Assembly: GCA_024508855.1 (NCBI GenBank)
Contig: JANINJ010000034.1
Location: forward strand, 1 to 47,380
Origin: Xanthobacteraceae bacterium
GTDB lineage: Bacteria > Pseudomonadota > Alphaproteobacteria > Rhizobiales > Xanthobacteraceae
Direction: 5' to 3'
DNA: 47,380 bases
Below the pieces are notes generated by a model. That model ran no database searches, was not told the DNA's origin, and saw nothing but the letters and a program-made list of their open reading frames with translations. Position numbers and translations under genes: made by a program. This document shows positions 1 through 6,530 of this stretch, one piece after another. Each line of letters opens with the position of its first letter. Positions within the stretch are counted from its first letter, which is position 1.

Positions 1-55
1 CGAAACCCTAGACACCCTTCCGCTAGTTGCGCTAAACTAGATACATCACAAAGCA
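1..55. repeat. Terminal direct repeat, copy 1 (circularisation overlap)
   Basis: These 55 bases are identical to 47326-47380. Exact terminal redundancy of 55 bp equals a common assembler k-mer size and is the usual signature of a circular contig. Removing one copy gives a 47,325-bp circle. It is therefore probably an artefact of linear display rather than a biological terminal repeat. Confidence 0.93.
9..55 (+). promoter_or_regulatory. Promoter with paired 9-bp operator/iteron units and conserved leader
   Basis: A plausible -35 (TAGACA, 9-14) lies 18 bp before a -10 (TAAACT, 33-38). Two in-phase 9-mers, CTTCCGCTA (17-25) and GTTGCGCTA (26-34), fill the spacer and run into the -10. A conserved leader ACATCACAAAGCA (43-55) follows and ends 26 bp before the ATG at 82. 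The segment from CGCTAAACTAG to AAGCA is identical, 26 bp, on the minus strand at 32975-33000 and nearly so at 2281-2311. Position suggests a repressor or Rep-controlled promoter; the binding protein is inferred, not shown. Confidence 0.7.
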
Positions 56-81
56 ACGGCACTCCGGCGGAAGGAACCCCG

Positions 82-564
82 ATGACCACCATCTCCACGC
101 AGTGCGCGATCAGCCTCGACGAGGGCTGGGTCGACCACATCCTCGTGACCGCCTTCGACGGCCACTACGGCTCGTGCTGGAACTGGAGTCAGGAGAACGA
201 GGACGTCGCAAACGTCCGCTGCATCGACAGTGCGACGGTCGACACTGTCCTGCCTGACGTCCACCTGCTCAAGGCGGTCGAGCTCGACCTCGGCATGGAG
301 CACGCACCGAGCGGACGCAGCAACTGGCGCCCGGAAGCCCTCGGGATCGGCGGGGGTCACTACCTCTGGGCGGCCCGCGCCGACGAGGAGACCCTGTCGT
401 GGGCCTGCGGCCAGATCCTCAGCGACGAGAGCCTCAACCGGACCGAGACGGCCCGTCAGCTCCGCGAGGCGATCACCAGCCCGAACGAGCTGCCCGACCT
501 CGACGCCGAGGCGTGCGACGTCATCGTCCAGGTCGCCGTGTTCGGCGAAGTCATCTACGGCTGA
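82..564 (+). CDS. Hypothetical plasmid protein, first gene of leading-region operon
   Basis: This is a 160-residue soluble, acidic protein with no signal peptide or membrane segment. The ATG follows a purine-rich AAGGAA at 71-76 with normal spacing. It lies directly behind the iteron-type promoter at 9-55 and is followed 19 bp later by the gene at 584, so the two are likely co-transcribed. It has a Trp/Asp-rich N-terminal half (a YGSCWNWSQENED segment) but no motif I can tie to a family. Its place just after the likely origin suggests a maintenance or establishment role, which is inference only. Confidence 0.8.
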   Translation: MTTISTQCAISLDEGWVDHILVTAFDGHYGSCWNWSQENEDVANVRCIDSATVDTVLPDVHLLKAVELDLGMEHAPSGRSNWRPEALGIGGGHYLWAARADEETLSWACGQILSDESLNRTETARQLREAITSPNELPDLDAEACDVIVQVAVFGEVIYG

Positions 565-583
565 GGCCGGGGGAGTGGCAACC

Positions 584-1294
584 ATGACGACCACCTTTGC
601 CCAGGCCGACGACCTCGGCCTGTTCGAGACCGTCGACCTGCTTCCCGCGCTGGTCCTGCCCAACAACCTGTACGCGATGCAGGAGGCGGCGATCCAGCGC
701 GGCGAGGGCCACGCCGTCCTCAGTCTGTTCCAGGCGTGGAGCGAGGAGCGCAACGACCGCTCGTGGGCCGACATCCGCCGCGACGGCCCGGTCTACCGCT
801 GGAGCCCCACCATCTGCGGCCCGCGCCTGAACTCCGACCGCGAAGGCTGCCAGCCGATCATCCTCAACGCCGACCTGCGCTGCGACCACCACCGTCCCGG
901 CTGTCACTGCCCCGGAGACCTCATCTACCGACACCTGTGCACCTGCGGCCACGTCGACGAGGCCCGCGACTGCGAGAACGGTGCCGCCGAGGACGCGATG
1001 GACCACGGCTGGACCGGGTGGCGCGACCTGCCGATCCTCGCGTGCTCGATGCCGATGGAGAAGGGCACGCAGCGCGACCGCTGGACCGAGACCGTGAACG
1101 AGACCTACCCGGCGGGCTGGCTCGAGGCCGGGGGACCGGTGCGCACCGCACGCAGCAACGGCGGCCGACGCCACGTCCCCGGCCGTACGCCCCACGGCGG
1201 CTACGACATGGGCGTCCCGGTCGCCGAAACCTACGCCAGCCACACCTACAAGCCCGGCCTCTACGAGGCCACCCTGATCGACCTCATCGCCTGA
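584..1294 (+). CDS. Hypothetical Cys/His-rich protein (DUF6349-like?)
   Basis: This 236-residue protein starts at the ATG behind GGGGAG (570-575). An open frame extends upstream to 230, but that part overlaps the previous gene out of frame and has the wrong base bias, so it is excluded. The middle of the protein is rich in Cys and His (CDHHRPGCHCPGD, HLCTCGH and a following DC pair), consistent with zinc binding. The phrase DGPVYRWSPTICG reminds me of a conserved actinobacterial plasmid family (possibly DUF6349), but this is recollection, not a search. A perfect-arm hairpin at 1323-1359 follows, so the two-gene operon probably ends here. Confidence 0.8.
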   Translation: MTTTFAQADDLGLFETVDLLPALVLPNNLYAMQEAAIQRGEGHAVLSLFQAWSEERNDRSWADIRRDGPVYRWSPTICGPRLNSDREGCQPIILNADLRCDHHRPGCHCPGDLIYRHLCTCGHVDEARDCENGAAEDAMDHGWTGWRDLPILACSMPMEKGTQRDRWTETVNETYPAGWLEAGGPVRTARSNGGRRHVPGRTPHGGYDMGVPVAETYASHTYKPGLYEATLIDLIA

Positions 1295-1322
1295 CCCAGT
1301 CGGCCGGATACCCGAACTAGGC

Positions 1323-1359
1323 CCCCTGCCCCGCGGCCCGCGACCCCGCGGGGCAGGGG
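1323..1359 (+). terminator. Hairpin terminator after gene 584-1294
   Basis: Perfect 14-bp arms (CCCCTGCCCCGCGG, 1323-1336, with its complement at 1346-1359) flank a 9-base loop. There is no T-run, as is common for actinobacterial terminators. It lies 29 bp after the preceding stop. Confidence 0.75.
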
Positions 1360-1390
1360 AGCCGCAAGACCCTGAAAGTGAGCCCATCGC

Positions 1391-1786
1391 ATGAGCGAGA
1401 ACGGACCCGTCGGCCGCGAGAGCCGCGAGCCGGGCAGAGTCGCCGCGCTTCCAACGCCCTGGGCCGAAGGCTCGATCACGGTGGACGAGGGGCTGACCGT
1501 CGTCCAAGGCCAGTACCGCACCGACCTTCGGTGGAACGGCTGGCTCTGCGTGCGGCTGACGCTGGACAACGCGATCAGGATCCTGACTGCGCTCACGAGG
1601 GGAGCAGAGGGTGATCCCGAGGGCCTCGCGTTCGAGATGGATGGCAACGTCATCGTGGTTCGGGAGCAAGGGCCCGAGGTCGAGATCTACGAGCCGGATG
1701 CGGACGGCATGTACAGCCTCGGCTACGCCGCCTGGTGCTGGGAGGAAGCGACGGACCGGATGCGGGAGCAGGAGTGCGGCCCATGA
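1391..1786 (+). CDS. Hypothetical protein
   Basis: A 131-residue acidic protein with no signal peptide or membrane segment. It contains an alternating beta-like stretch (EGLTVVQGQYRTDLRWNGWLCVRLTL) and a later GNVIVVREQGPEVEIYEPD, suggesting a small beta-rich domain. No family is recognised. Its stop overlaps the next start (ATGA at 1783-1786), so the two genes are translationally coupled. The terminator at 1323-1359 lies upstream, so it needs its own promoter, for which I see no clear match. Confidence 0.7.
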   Translation: MSENGPVGRESREPGRVAALPTPWAEGSITVDEGLTVVQGQYRTDLRWNGWLCVRLTLDNAIRILTALTRGAEGDPEGLAFEMDGNVIVVREQGPEVEIYEPDADGMYSLGYAAWCWEEATDRMREQECGP

Positions 1787-2094
1787 GCCGCCCGCTCGAC
1801 GCCCGGCCCGTCGACGAGGTCCCTACTGGTGGCGACCACTCGGTTCAGCTGGTGCTCGAGATACCCGGCTGGGAGCCGGTGCTGGTCACACCGACGGCCT
1901 CGATGAGACGCGGTGAACAGGGCGTCTTCCAGTGCTCGTGGTGCGGCACCGTCGTGGTGGTCTCCTCGCTGGCACGGACACCTCTCGGAAGGTGCCCGGC
2001 CAAGCACGACCAGCCGACGAGCTGGTGGAAGCAGACGTTGCCTGTCGCCGGCCTCTCCATCGCCTCCGACGAGGGAGACGGGATGGGGGAGTAG
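1783..2094 (+). CDS. Hypothetical protein with CSWC zinc-ribbon half
   Basis: A 103-residue protein whose ATG overlaps the TGA of the preceding gene, so that start is preferred over an upstream in-frame codon at 1735. The middle has QCSWCGTVVVVSS followed by a further Cys (GRCPAKH), a pattern like half of a zinc ribbon. No family is recognised. The gene is followed by about 250 bp of non-coding sequence that carries two copies of the ATCACAAAGCA leader motif (2143-2153 and 2301-2311). Confidence 0.65.
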   Translation: MSRPLDARPVDEVPTGGDHSVQLVLEIPGWEPVLVTPTASMRRGEQGVFQCSWCGTVVVVSSLARTPLGRCPAKHDQPTSWWKQTLPVAGLSIASDEGDGMGE

Positions 2095-2272
2095 CGCCCC
2101 CAGAAGGGCGGAACGGCGCCGCACGAATGCGACGCCGCTCCTATCACAAAGCACAGCACGCCCATCTCGGGAGCGGACTGGCTCGCTCAGCCTAGCGCCG
2201 CCAGGCCGAGTGCCACGAGCGGCAGCCGGCCGAGGTAAACCCGCGACACGCACCCATGAACCACTCGCAACC

Positions 2273-2312
2273 CATACGCCAGTTGCGCTAAACTACAGAC
2301 ATCACAAAGCAC
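2273..2312 (+). promoter_or_regulatory. Iteron-type promoter of the partition region
   Basis: Two in-phase 9-mers, CATACGCCA (2273-2281) and GTTGCGCTA (2282-2290), run into a TAAACT -10 (2289-2294). The conserved leader ACATCACAAAGCA follows at 2299-2311. Over 31 bp (2281-2311) this copy differs from 25-55 at only three positions. It lies 32 bp before the ATG at 2344 and would drive the zinc-ribbon gene and the par genes. The -35 (about 2265-2270) is poor, suggesting an activator or an element I cannot see. Confidence 0.65.
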
Positions 2313-2343
2313 TGTCAGCGTCGCACCCGAAGGAGCAGTTCCA

Positions 2344-2598
2344 ATGGCATCGGTCACCGCACTGCGAACCGCGATCGCCCACGCGGTCACTGGCTCGCAG
2401 TGGAACGACGTCCCACCCCTGGTCGACCAGCTTGCAGCCGCCGACTGGCGGCCGACGTGTCCGACTTGCGCCACCGCGTTGACGTGGGAGCGCGACATGG
2501 AAGATCCCGGCGAGCAGTGGCTGTGGTGCGACACCTGCTCGGCCTCCTGCATGGCCGACCAGTTCCACGCCCTCGCGACAGGAGACGTGGCCCGATGA
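2344..2598 (+). CDS. Small zinc-ribbon protein
   Basis: An 84-residue protein with two CxxC knuckles, CPTC and CDTC, about 30 residues apart, the second followed by SASC. This is the geometry of a zinc ribbon that could bind DNA, RNA or protein. The start is preceded by AAGGAGCAG. It is the first gene behind the iteron-type promoter at 2273-2312, just upstream of parA, so a regulatory role in partition or copy control is possible but unproven. No specific family is recognised. Confidence 0.75.
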   Translation: MASVTALRTAIAHAVTGSQWNDVPPLVDQLAAADWRPTCPTCATALTWERDMEDPGEQWLWCDTCSASCMADQFHALATGDVAR

Positions 2599-2741
2599 GT
2601 CGTGAGTCGGGTGGCCGACGCAACCATCCGCCCGCTCCTCCCTCTCCTCACTGCCTGCCACCCCGACCACCAGTCCATCGTCGGCCAACGACCAGGCCCG
2701 GAACCACGACGGCCCCGAGATTCCCAGGAGCGAACTCATGA
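2595..2741 (+). CDS. Possible short Pro/Arg-rich coupling ORF before parA
   Basis: A 48-codon frame starts at an ATGA overlap with the previous stop and ends in an ATGA overlap with the parA start. Continuous coupling would allow ribosomes to run from the zinc-ribbon gene into parA. The product is low-complexity and Pro/Arg-rich, and codon bias is not convincing, so it may serve only for translational coupling or not be a gene. It contains one copy (2640-2649) of the dispersed CCCTCTCCTC motif. Confidence 0.3.
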   Translation: MSRESGGRRNHPPAPPSPHCLPPRPPVHRRPTTRPGTTTAPRFPGANS

Positions 2742-3550
2742 AGACCTTCGCCATCGCCAACCAGAAGGGCGGGGTCGGCAAGTCCACGACCACCTACCAC
2801 CTTGCGGCCGCCCTCACCACACTCGGGCGCAAGGTCCTGGTCATCGACGCCGACCCCCAGGGCAACCTCAGCTCGGTCATCGCGGCCGAGATCGAGCCCG
2901 ACTGGGTCGGGCTGGCTGACGTCCTCTCGACGCGCTCGGGCGATGTCACGGTCCGCGACGCACTGGTCCCGGGCATCTGGTCGGGCCTGACCGTGCTGCC
3001 GACTCCGAAGGGCACCGTCCTCGGGATGGTCCGCGACGAGCTGGTGGTAGCGGGCACCGGCCGGGAACGCCGCCTTGCCGAAGCGCTCGGCGACGTCGAG
3101 GGCGACTATGACGTCTGCCTCATCGACTGCCCGCCATCGCTGGACCAGCTGACGATCAACGCCCTCACCGCGGCCGCGCAGGTCCTCATCGTCACCCACG
3201 CTCGCCTGTGGGCCTCCGACGGCCTCGCGCAGCTGCTCGGCACGATCGACGAGGTCCGCCGGTACTACAACCAGCAGCTCGGCGTCGCCGGTGTCGTGGT
3301 CAACCAGTACGAGAAGAACACCGTCACCGGACGCGAGCGTCTCGACGAGATGCAGGATTCGTTCGCAGCCAAGGGCATGCAGGTCCTCGGGCCGCCGATC
3401 CCGAAGCGAACGATGCTCGGAGACGCACCCGAATCGAGCACCCGGCTCGAGGAGTGGGGAGCAGACGGCGTGAAGCTCGCCGAGATCTACACCGGCATCG
3501 CCAAGACCATCACCGGCGCCGACGCGACCCGAACGAACGGAGCACTCTGA
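2738..3550 (+). CDS. parA: ParA-family partition ATPase
   Basis: A 270-residue ParA/MinD-type ATPase that drives plasmid segregation by ATP-dependent binding to the nucleoid. The deviant Walker A is intact near residues 9-17 (NQKGGVGKSTTT, including the signature Lys), followed by DADPQGNLS (Walker A') and DCPPSLDQLTINAL (Walker B). There is no N-terminal DNA-binding extension, so it is a short ParA of the type Ib class. The start behind CAGGAGCG is clear. Its stop overlaps the next start (TGATG), coupling it to the presumed centromere-binding partner. Confidence 0.95.
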   Translation: MKTFAIANQKGGVGKSTTTYHLAAALTTLGRKVLVIDADPQGNLSSVIAAEIEPDWVGLADVLSTRSGDVTVRDALVPGIWSGLTVLPTPKGTVLGMVRDELVVAGTGRERRLAEALGDVEGDYDVCLIDCPPSLDQLTINALTAAAQVLIVTHARLWASDGLAQLLGTIDEVRRYYNQQLGVAGVVVNQYEKNTVTGRERLDEMQDSFAAKGMQVLGPPIPKRTMLGDAPESSTRLEEWGADGVKLAEIYTGIAKTITGADATRTNGAL

Positions 3551-4284
3551 TGGCTCGCCCCACTGCGAAGAAGTCGGCGCTGTCCGGCTCGGTCATCGCA
3601 CCTCAGCCGCAGGCTCAGGACGAGCCCGCCGAACCTCAGGCCGAGCAGCCGCGGGCCGCGACGACCCCGGACCCGGTCGTCGGCAACACGGCCACTGACG
3701 CGCCCGCGCCGGAAGAGCCGGCCGAGGCGTCGTCCTCCACGGCCGCCAGCAGGGCGCAGGCCCTCGCCACGGCCAAGGAGGACCCCGGAGCGCTGCGCGC
3801 CTTCGACAGCGCCTTCCAGAGCGGCAAGAAGCCACGGAAGACAACCGCCCAGCGCGCCAGCGACAAGGGCAAGGTGCCGCTCGGTCTGTACTTCCCCGAA
3901 GCCTCCGACCTGGACGAGGCGCGACGCGCCTTCGTCACCGACTTCTGGGAACACGACGGCCCGGACACCTTCGTCGGCTGGATCAGTCAGGCGATCCACG
4001 CGCATGCCGACCGCACCCACGCCGAGCGCGCCGCGCTGACCCAGGAACGCCGTGAGACGCGCCGCGGAGTCCGGGGCATCGTGCGCAAGCTCGACGTCGC
4101 ACCCGAACTCGTCAAGACCGTCGAGGACGGTATCGCGGAAGACCGCAAGGAGCTGCGACGCCAGATCACCGTCGCAGCGTGGTGCAACGACGCCGTCATG
4201 GCCGCGATCGCCGCCACCAAGTCCCGCACGTCCGGCGAGCTCATGGAGATCGACGGGCGCCTGCCACCCCGCTTGAGGAAGTAG
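3550..4284 (+). CDS. Putative ParB-like partner of ParA (centromere-binding)
   Basis: A 244-residue protein coupled to parA by a TGATG overlap. The first ~95 residues are an Ala/Pro/Glu-rich disordered tail. The C-terminal part (KVPLGLYFPEASDLDEARRAFVTDFWEH onward) is helical and could hold a compact DNA-binding fold. There is no canonical ParB/Spo0J box, so the assignment rests on position: short ParA proteins are usually followed by a small unrelated DNA-binding partner. The partition site is not identified; the iteron-type promoter at 2273-2312 is one candidate. Confidence 0.65.
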   Translation: MARPTAKKSALSGSVIAPQPQAQDEPAEPQAEQPRAATTPDPVVGNTATDAPAPEEPAEASSSTAASRAQALATAKEDPGALRAFDSAFQSGKKPRKTTAQRASDKGKVPLGLYFPEASDLDEARRAFVTDFWEHDGPDTFVGWISQAIHAHADRTHAERAALTQERRETRRGVRGIVRKLDVAPELVKTVEDGIAEDRKELRRQITVAAWCNDAVMAAIAATKSRTSGELMEIDGRLPPRLRK

Positions 4285-4330
4285 GGGAGCGGACCGTCAT
4301 GACGATCAATCTCGGGAGATCGGAGACACC

Positions 4331-4504
4331 ATGATCTGCACACCCTGCCGCGACGTTCACACCGCCGCCGACTGCGTCGACTCACTCGCTGGCCGTGAGC
4401 ACCCGTGGCGTCACTGCTTCTGCCAACACAAGTCCCGGCTCGGCGAAGCGGTTCCAGGGCCGACCGAGCAGCCGCTCGACGTGGCTGAGGAAGAGAGAGA
4501 CTGA
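4331..4504 (+). CDS. Small Cys-rich zinc-binding-like protein
   Basis: A 57-residue protein with six cysteines and several histidines (CTPCRDVH, DCVD, HCFCQHK). This is a pattern I recognise from short actinobacterial phage and plasmid proteins ending in CxCQH, and it is likely a zinc knuckle. A mini-ORF of 11 codons (4299-4334) ends in an ATGA overlap with this start, and the stop overlaps the next start (TGATG at 4502-4506). Function unknown; the arrangement suggests one polycistronic message with the par genes. Confidence 0.6.
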   Translation: MICTPCRDVHTAADCVDSLAGREHPWRHCFCQHKSRLGEAVPGPTEQPLDVAEEERD

Positions 4505-4710
4505 TGGGGGCGACCGTGTACTGGCAAGTGCTCCTGCTGGCAGTCCTGTTCGTCGTCGGCCTGGCCACTCTCGCTTGGAGCATCATGCGTCCCAACCGTG
4601 AGCTGCGCGCGCTACTTGCCGACCAACGAACTCGACGCGGGGCGGCCGCCCGGCGAGTTCCGTCGGAGCCCGGCCCTACCGTCGACGAGACCGACAAGGA
4701 GACCAGCTGA
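4504..4710 (+). CDS. Small single-pass membrane protein
   Basis: A 68-residue protein with one strong hydrophobic segment near residues 7-27 (YWQVLLLAVLFVVGLATLAWSI) followed by an Arg-rich, probably cytoplasmic tail. It is coupled on both sides by TGATG overlaps. No family is recognised. Position in a coupled run of plasmid genes suggests a minor membrane component or an establishment function, but nothing specific can be claimed. Confidence 0.65.
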   Translation: MGATVYWQVLLLAVLFVVGLATLAWSIMRPNRELRALLADQRTRRGAAARRVPSEPGPTVDETDKETS

Positions 4711-4901
4711 TGACCACCGAGCTCCCCACCTTCGAGGACATGCGGCGCGCCGCGTTCCGGCTCCTCGGCGACGCCGAGGACGAGCTTCGGTCTGACTGGC
4801 GCTCGGGCGCCGGCCCGACCAGTGAGCAGGCCGACGCCGCACGCGAGGCCCGCCAGTTCATCGCCCAGGCCAAGGCCGCGCTCGACCGGGCCGCACGATG
4901 A
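4710..4901 (+). CDS. Small helical hypothetical protein
   Basis: A 63-residue, mostly alpha-helical protein (FEDMRRAAFRLLGDAEDELRSDW, then ADAAREARQFIAQAKAALDRAAR). It is coupled upstream by a TGATG overlap and downstream by an ATGA overlap. There is no signal peptide, Cys motif or recognisable family. Coupling and codon bias support a real gene. Confidence 0.6.
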   Translation: MTTELPTFEDMRRAAFRLLGDAEDELRSDWRSGAGPTSEQADAAREARQFIAQAKAALDRAAR

Positions 4902-5470
4902 CGCCCCTCGCGAGCCGCGACGACATCGTCGCGCTGGCCACCATGCCGCTGTCGCGGCCCGGCGAGACGACGGTGCCGGTGCGCATGCAGACCGAACACC
5001 TGGTCGCGGTCGAGCGCGACCTCCAGGAGCGCGGTGTCCCGCTCGACATCGTCGAGAAGTACTTCCTCGGCCTGCACCGTTGTGACGAGCTCCCTCGCGA
5101 CCTGTGGGTTGGCATGGTGACCGATGCGTACAACCTTGCTGTCCGATCGTCAGAGGCACCGACCTACGTCGGCGTGGCCGCGCTCGAATGGGCGTCTCGT
5201 GACCGCCTGATGCGTTGGGTCAACGCCGCCCCGGACGGAACCATGTCGGATGCGGAAATGATCGAGGAGTACCTGGGGGAGGTGAACCCGTTCCCCGACG
5301 ACATGCACGTGGAGGTCCTCGAACGGGACGACACCGGGACCTGGTCGCCGGCCACCATCGTCGAGCGCACCGCCGCCGACGAGTGGACCGTCGAGCTCGA
5401 GGACGGGGACCACGTCTGGCGCGACCACACCGAGCTGCGCCCGGTGCGCCCATCGGCCCATCCAGAGTGA
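4898..5470 (+). CDS. Hypothetical protein with C-terminal SH3/Tudor-like segment
   Basis: A 190-residue soluble protein, last in the coupled run starting at 4331. The N-terminal ~120 residues look helical. The C-terminal ~60 residues contain VEVLERDDTGTWSPATIVER followed by WTVELEDGDHVWRDHTELRPV, a repeated beta pattern like a small SH3 or Tudor-type barrel, and this region could bind nucleic acid or protein. No family is recognised with confidence. The operon ends at a 19-bp-arm hairpin (5505-5552). Confidence 0.7.
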   Translation: MTPLASRDDIVALATMPLSRPGETTVPVRMQTEHLVAVERDLQERGVPLDIVEKYFLGLHRCDELPRDLWVGMVTDAYNLAVRSSEAPTYVGVAALEWASRDRLMRWVNAAPDGTMSDAEMIEEYLGEVNPFPDDMHVEVLERDDTGTWSPATIVERTAADEWTVELEDGDHVWRDHTELRPVRPSAHPE

Positions 5471-5504
5471 CCCGTCGCCTCCGACGGCTTCTCGGTCGCC
5501 GGTG

Positions 5505-5552
5505 AACGCGACAGCGCCCCCGAACCTCACGGCTCGGGGGCGCTGTCGCGTT
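5505..5552. terminator. Strong bidirectional terminator between convergent genes
   Basis: Perfect 19-bp arms, AACGCGACAGCGCCCCCGA (5505-5523) and its complement (5534-5552), flank a 10-base loop. It sits between the + gene ending at 5470 and the - gene ending at 5559, so it can stop both transcripts. Confidence 0.88.
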
Positions 5553-5558
5553 CTGAGT

Positions 5559-5888
5559 TCAGGCGCCGGAGGCGTCACCCACCGGCCCGGCCGCAGCACT
5601 GCTCGTGCTCCCACCGGTGCCGCTTCGGCGCGTTCGCTTGGTCGCGGCTGGCTTCGTGCGCCGTGCCTGGCCCGCCACCGGGATGCCGAGCTGTGCCAGT
5701 TCGGCCGCCGTCCACCCGGCGCGGGTCGCAGTCGTCACTGCGTCGCCCAGATTCTCTTCTGCTGTGGCGAGGGCTGCCCTCGCAGTCTCGACGGCAGCGA
5801 CGGCCTCTTCGAGGCCGCCGATCGCGTGAAGGCGCTCCTGAAGGAGTCGCTCGGCACGTGCCCGGACAGTGCTGTTTTCATCGCTCAT
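5559..5888 (-). CDS. Coiled-coil hypothetical protein next to oriT
   Basis: A 109-residue protein whose start is taken as the ATG at 5888 (MSDENSTVRARAERLL). The longer frame back to 5996 lacks a good start and would run towards the oriT region. Residues ~8-60 form a heptad-like helix, followed by AGWTAAELAQLGIPVAG, a helix-turn-helix-like piece, and a Ser/Thr/Lys/Arg-rich tail. It is transcribed away from the oriT/relaxase region, a position often taken by small relaxosome or regulatory proteins. The function is inferred from location only. Confidence 0.65.
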   Translation of the reverse strand: MSDENSTVRARAERLLQERLHAIGGLEEAVAAVETARAALATAEENLGDAVTTATRAGWTAAELAQLGIPVAGQARRTKPAATKRTRRSGTGGSTSSAAAGPVGDASGA

Positions 5889-6023
5889 GGCGCGCAGCCT
5901 ATGCGTTCGACGCAAAGGCTGCCAGCCGCCACCCTCTCCTCGGTGCCGCTCCTCGGGTTTCTCCCGAGTTCCGCCGAAGGTGACTAGGGCCACCAAACCA
6001 TGCTCGGCGGGAGCAAGATGTAC

Positions 6024-6051
6024 GGTATGGTGCCCTTACGGGCGCCATACC
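6024..6051 (+). other. Putative oriT: near-perfect inverted repeat with nic-like core
   Basis: The arms GGTATGGTGCCC (6024-6035) and GGGCGCCATACC (6040-6051) are complementary at 11 of 12 positions around a TTAC loop. The centre reads GTGCCCTTACGGG, which closely resembles the GCGCCCTTACGGG core of known RSF1010/pC221/pIP501-type nic regions as I remember them. It lies about 50 bp upstream of the MobC-like and relaxase genes, the usual oriT position. The predicted nick would be within or beside CCCTTAC; the exact bond is not determined. Confidence 0.75.
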
Positions 6052-6100
6052 GAGGAGAAGGCCGCTGAGCAGCGCGGCCAATGACAAGCGGGGAGAGGTG

Positions 6101-6523
6101 ATGACGGTGGGGGAGAGCAGCAGCGACGCCGGGGCGAAGGGCCTGCCCCGCACGCGGCGCAAGCGCAACCAGCACGGCGCACGCGAGCACCGCACCGTCA
6201 TCCGTCACACCGATGAGGAGTGGGCACGCGTCACCGCGATGGCTGCGCACCTCGGCGTGAGCGTGCCCGGCTTCTACGAGAGGGCGGCGTTCGCGGGATC
6301 CGCCCAGGCGGCCGTCGAGCTTTCGATCATCCACGACGAGCTGTTCGGCGTTCGCCGGCTCCTGTCGAACGCAGCGAACAACCTCAACCAGGTCGCCCGG
6401 TCGCTCAACACCGACGGCACCTACGAGCCTGCTCAGCTCGACGGAAGCCTGCGGCTGTTTGGATCGACCATCGCGCGTCTCAACGACGTGCTCGACTCGC
6501 TTCCGGGTCAAGGGATCGAGTGA
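6101..6523 (+). CDS. mobC: MobC-like relaxosome accessory protein
   Basis: A 140-residue protein with a basic N-terminus (RTRRKRNQHGAREHR), a ribbon-helix-helix-like segment (TVIRHTDEEWARVTAMAAHLGVSVPGF) and the MobC hallmark RRLLSNAANNLNQVARSLN near residue 100. MobC proteins bind next to nic, help melt the strand and load the relaxase. The ATG at 6101 is chosen because GGGGAG (6090-6095) is five bases upstream; a GTG at 6098 overlaps that site. The stop is eight bases before the relaxase start, so the pair is one operon behind oriT. Confidence 0.85.
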   Translation: MTVGESSSDAGAKGLPRTRRKRNQHGAREHRTVIRHTDEEWARVTAMAAHLGVSVPGFYERAAFAGSAQAAVELSIIHDELFGVRRLLSNAANNLNQVARSLNTDGTYEPAQLDGSLRLFGSTIARLNDVLDSLPGQGIE

Positions 6524-6530
6524 TCGCGCG

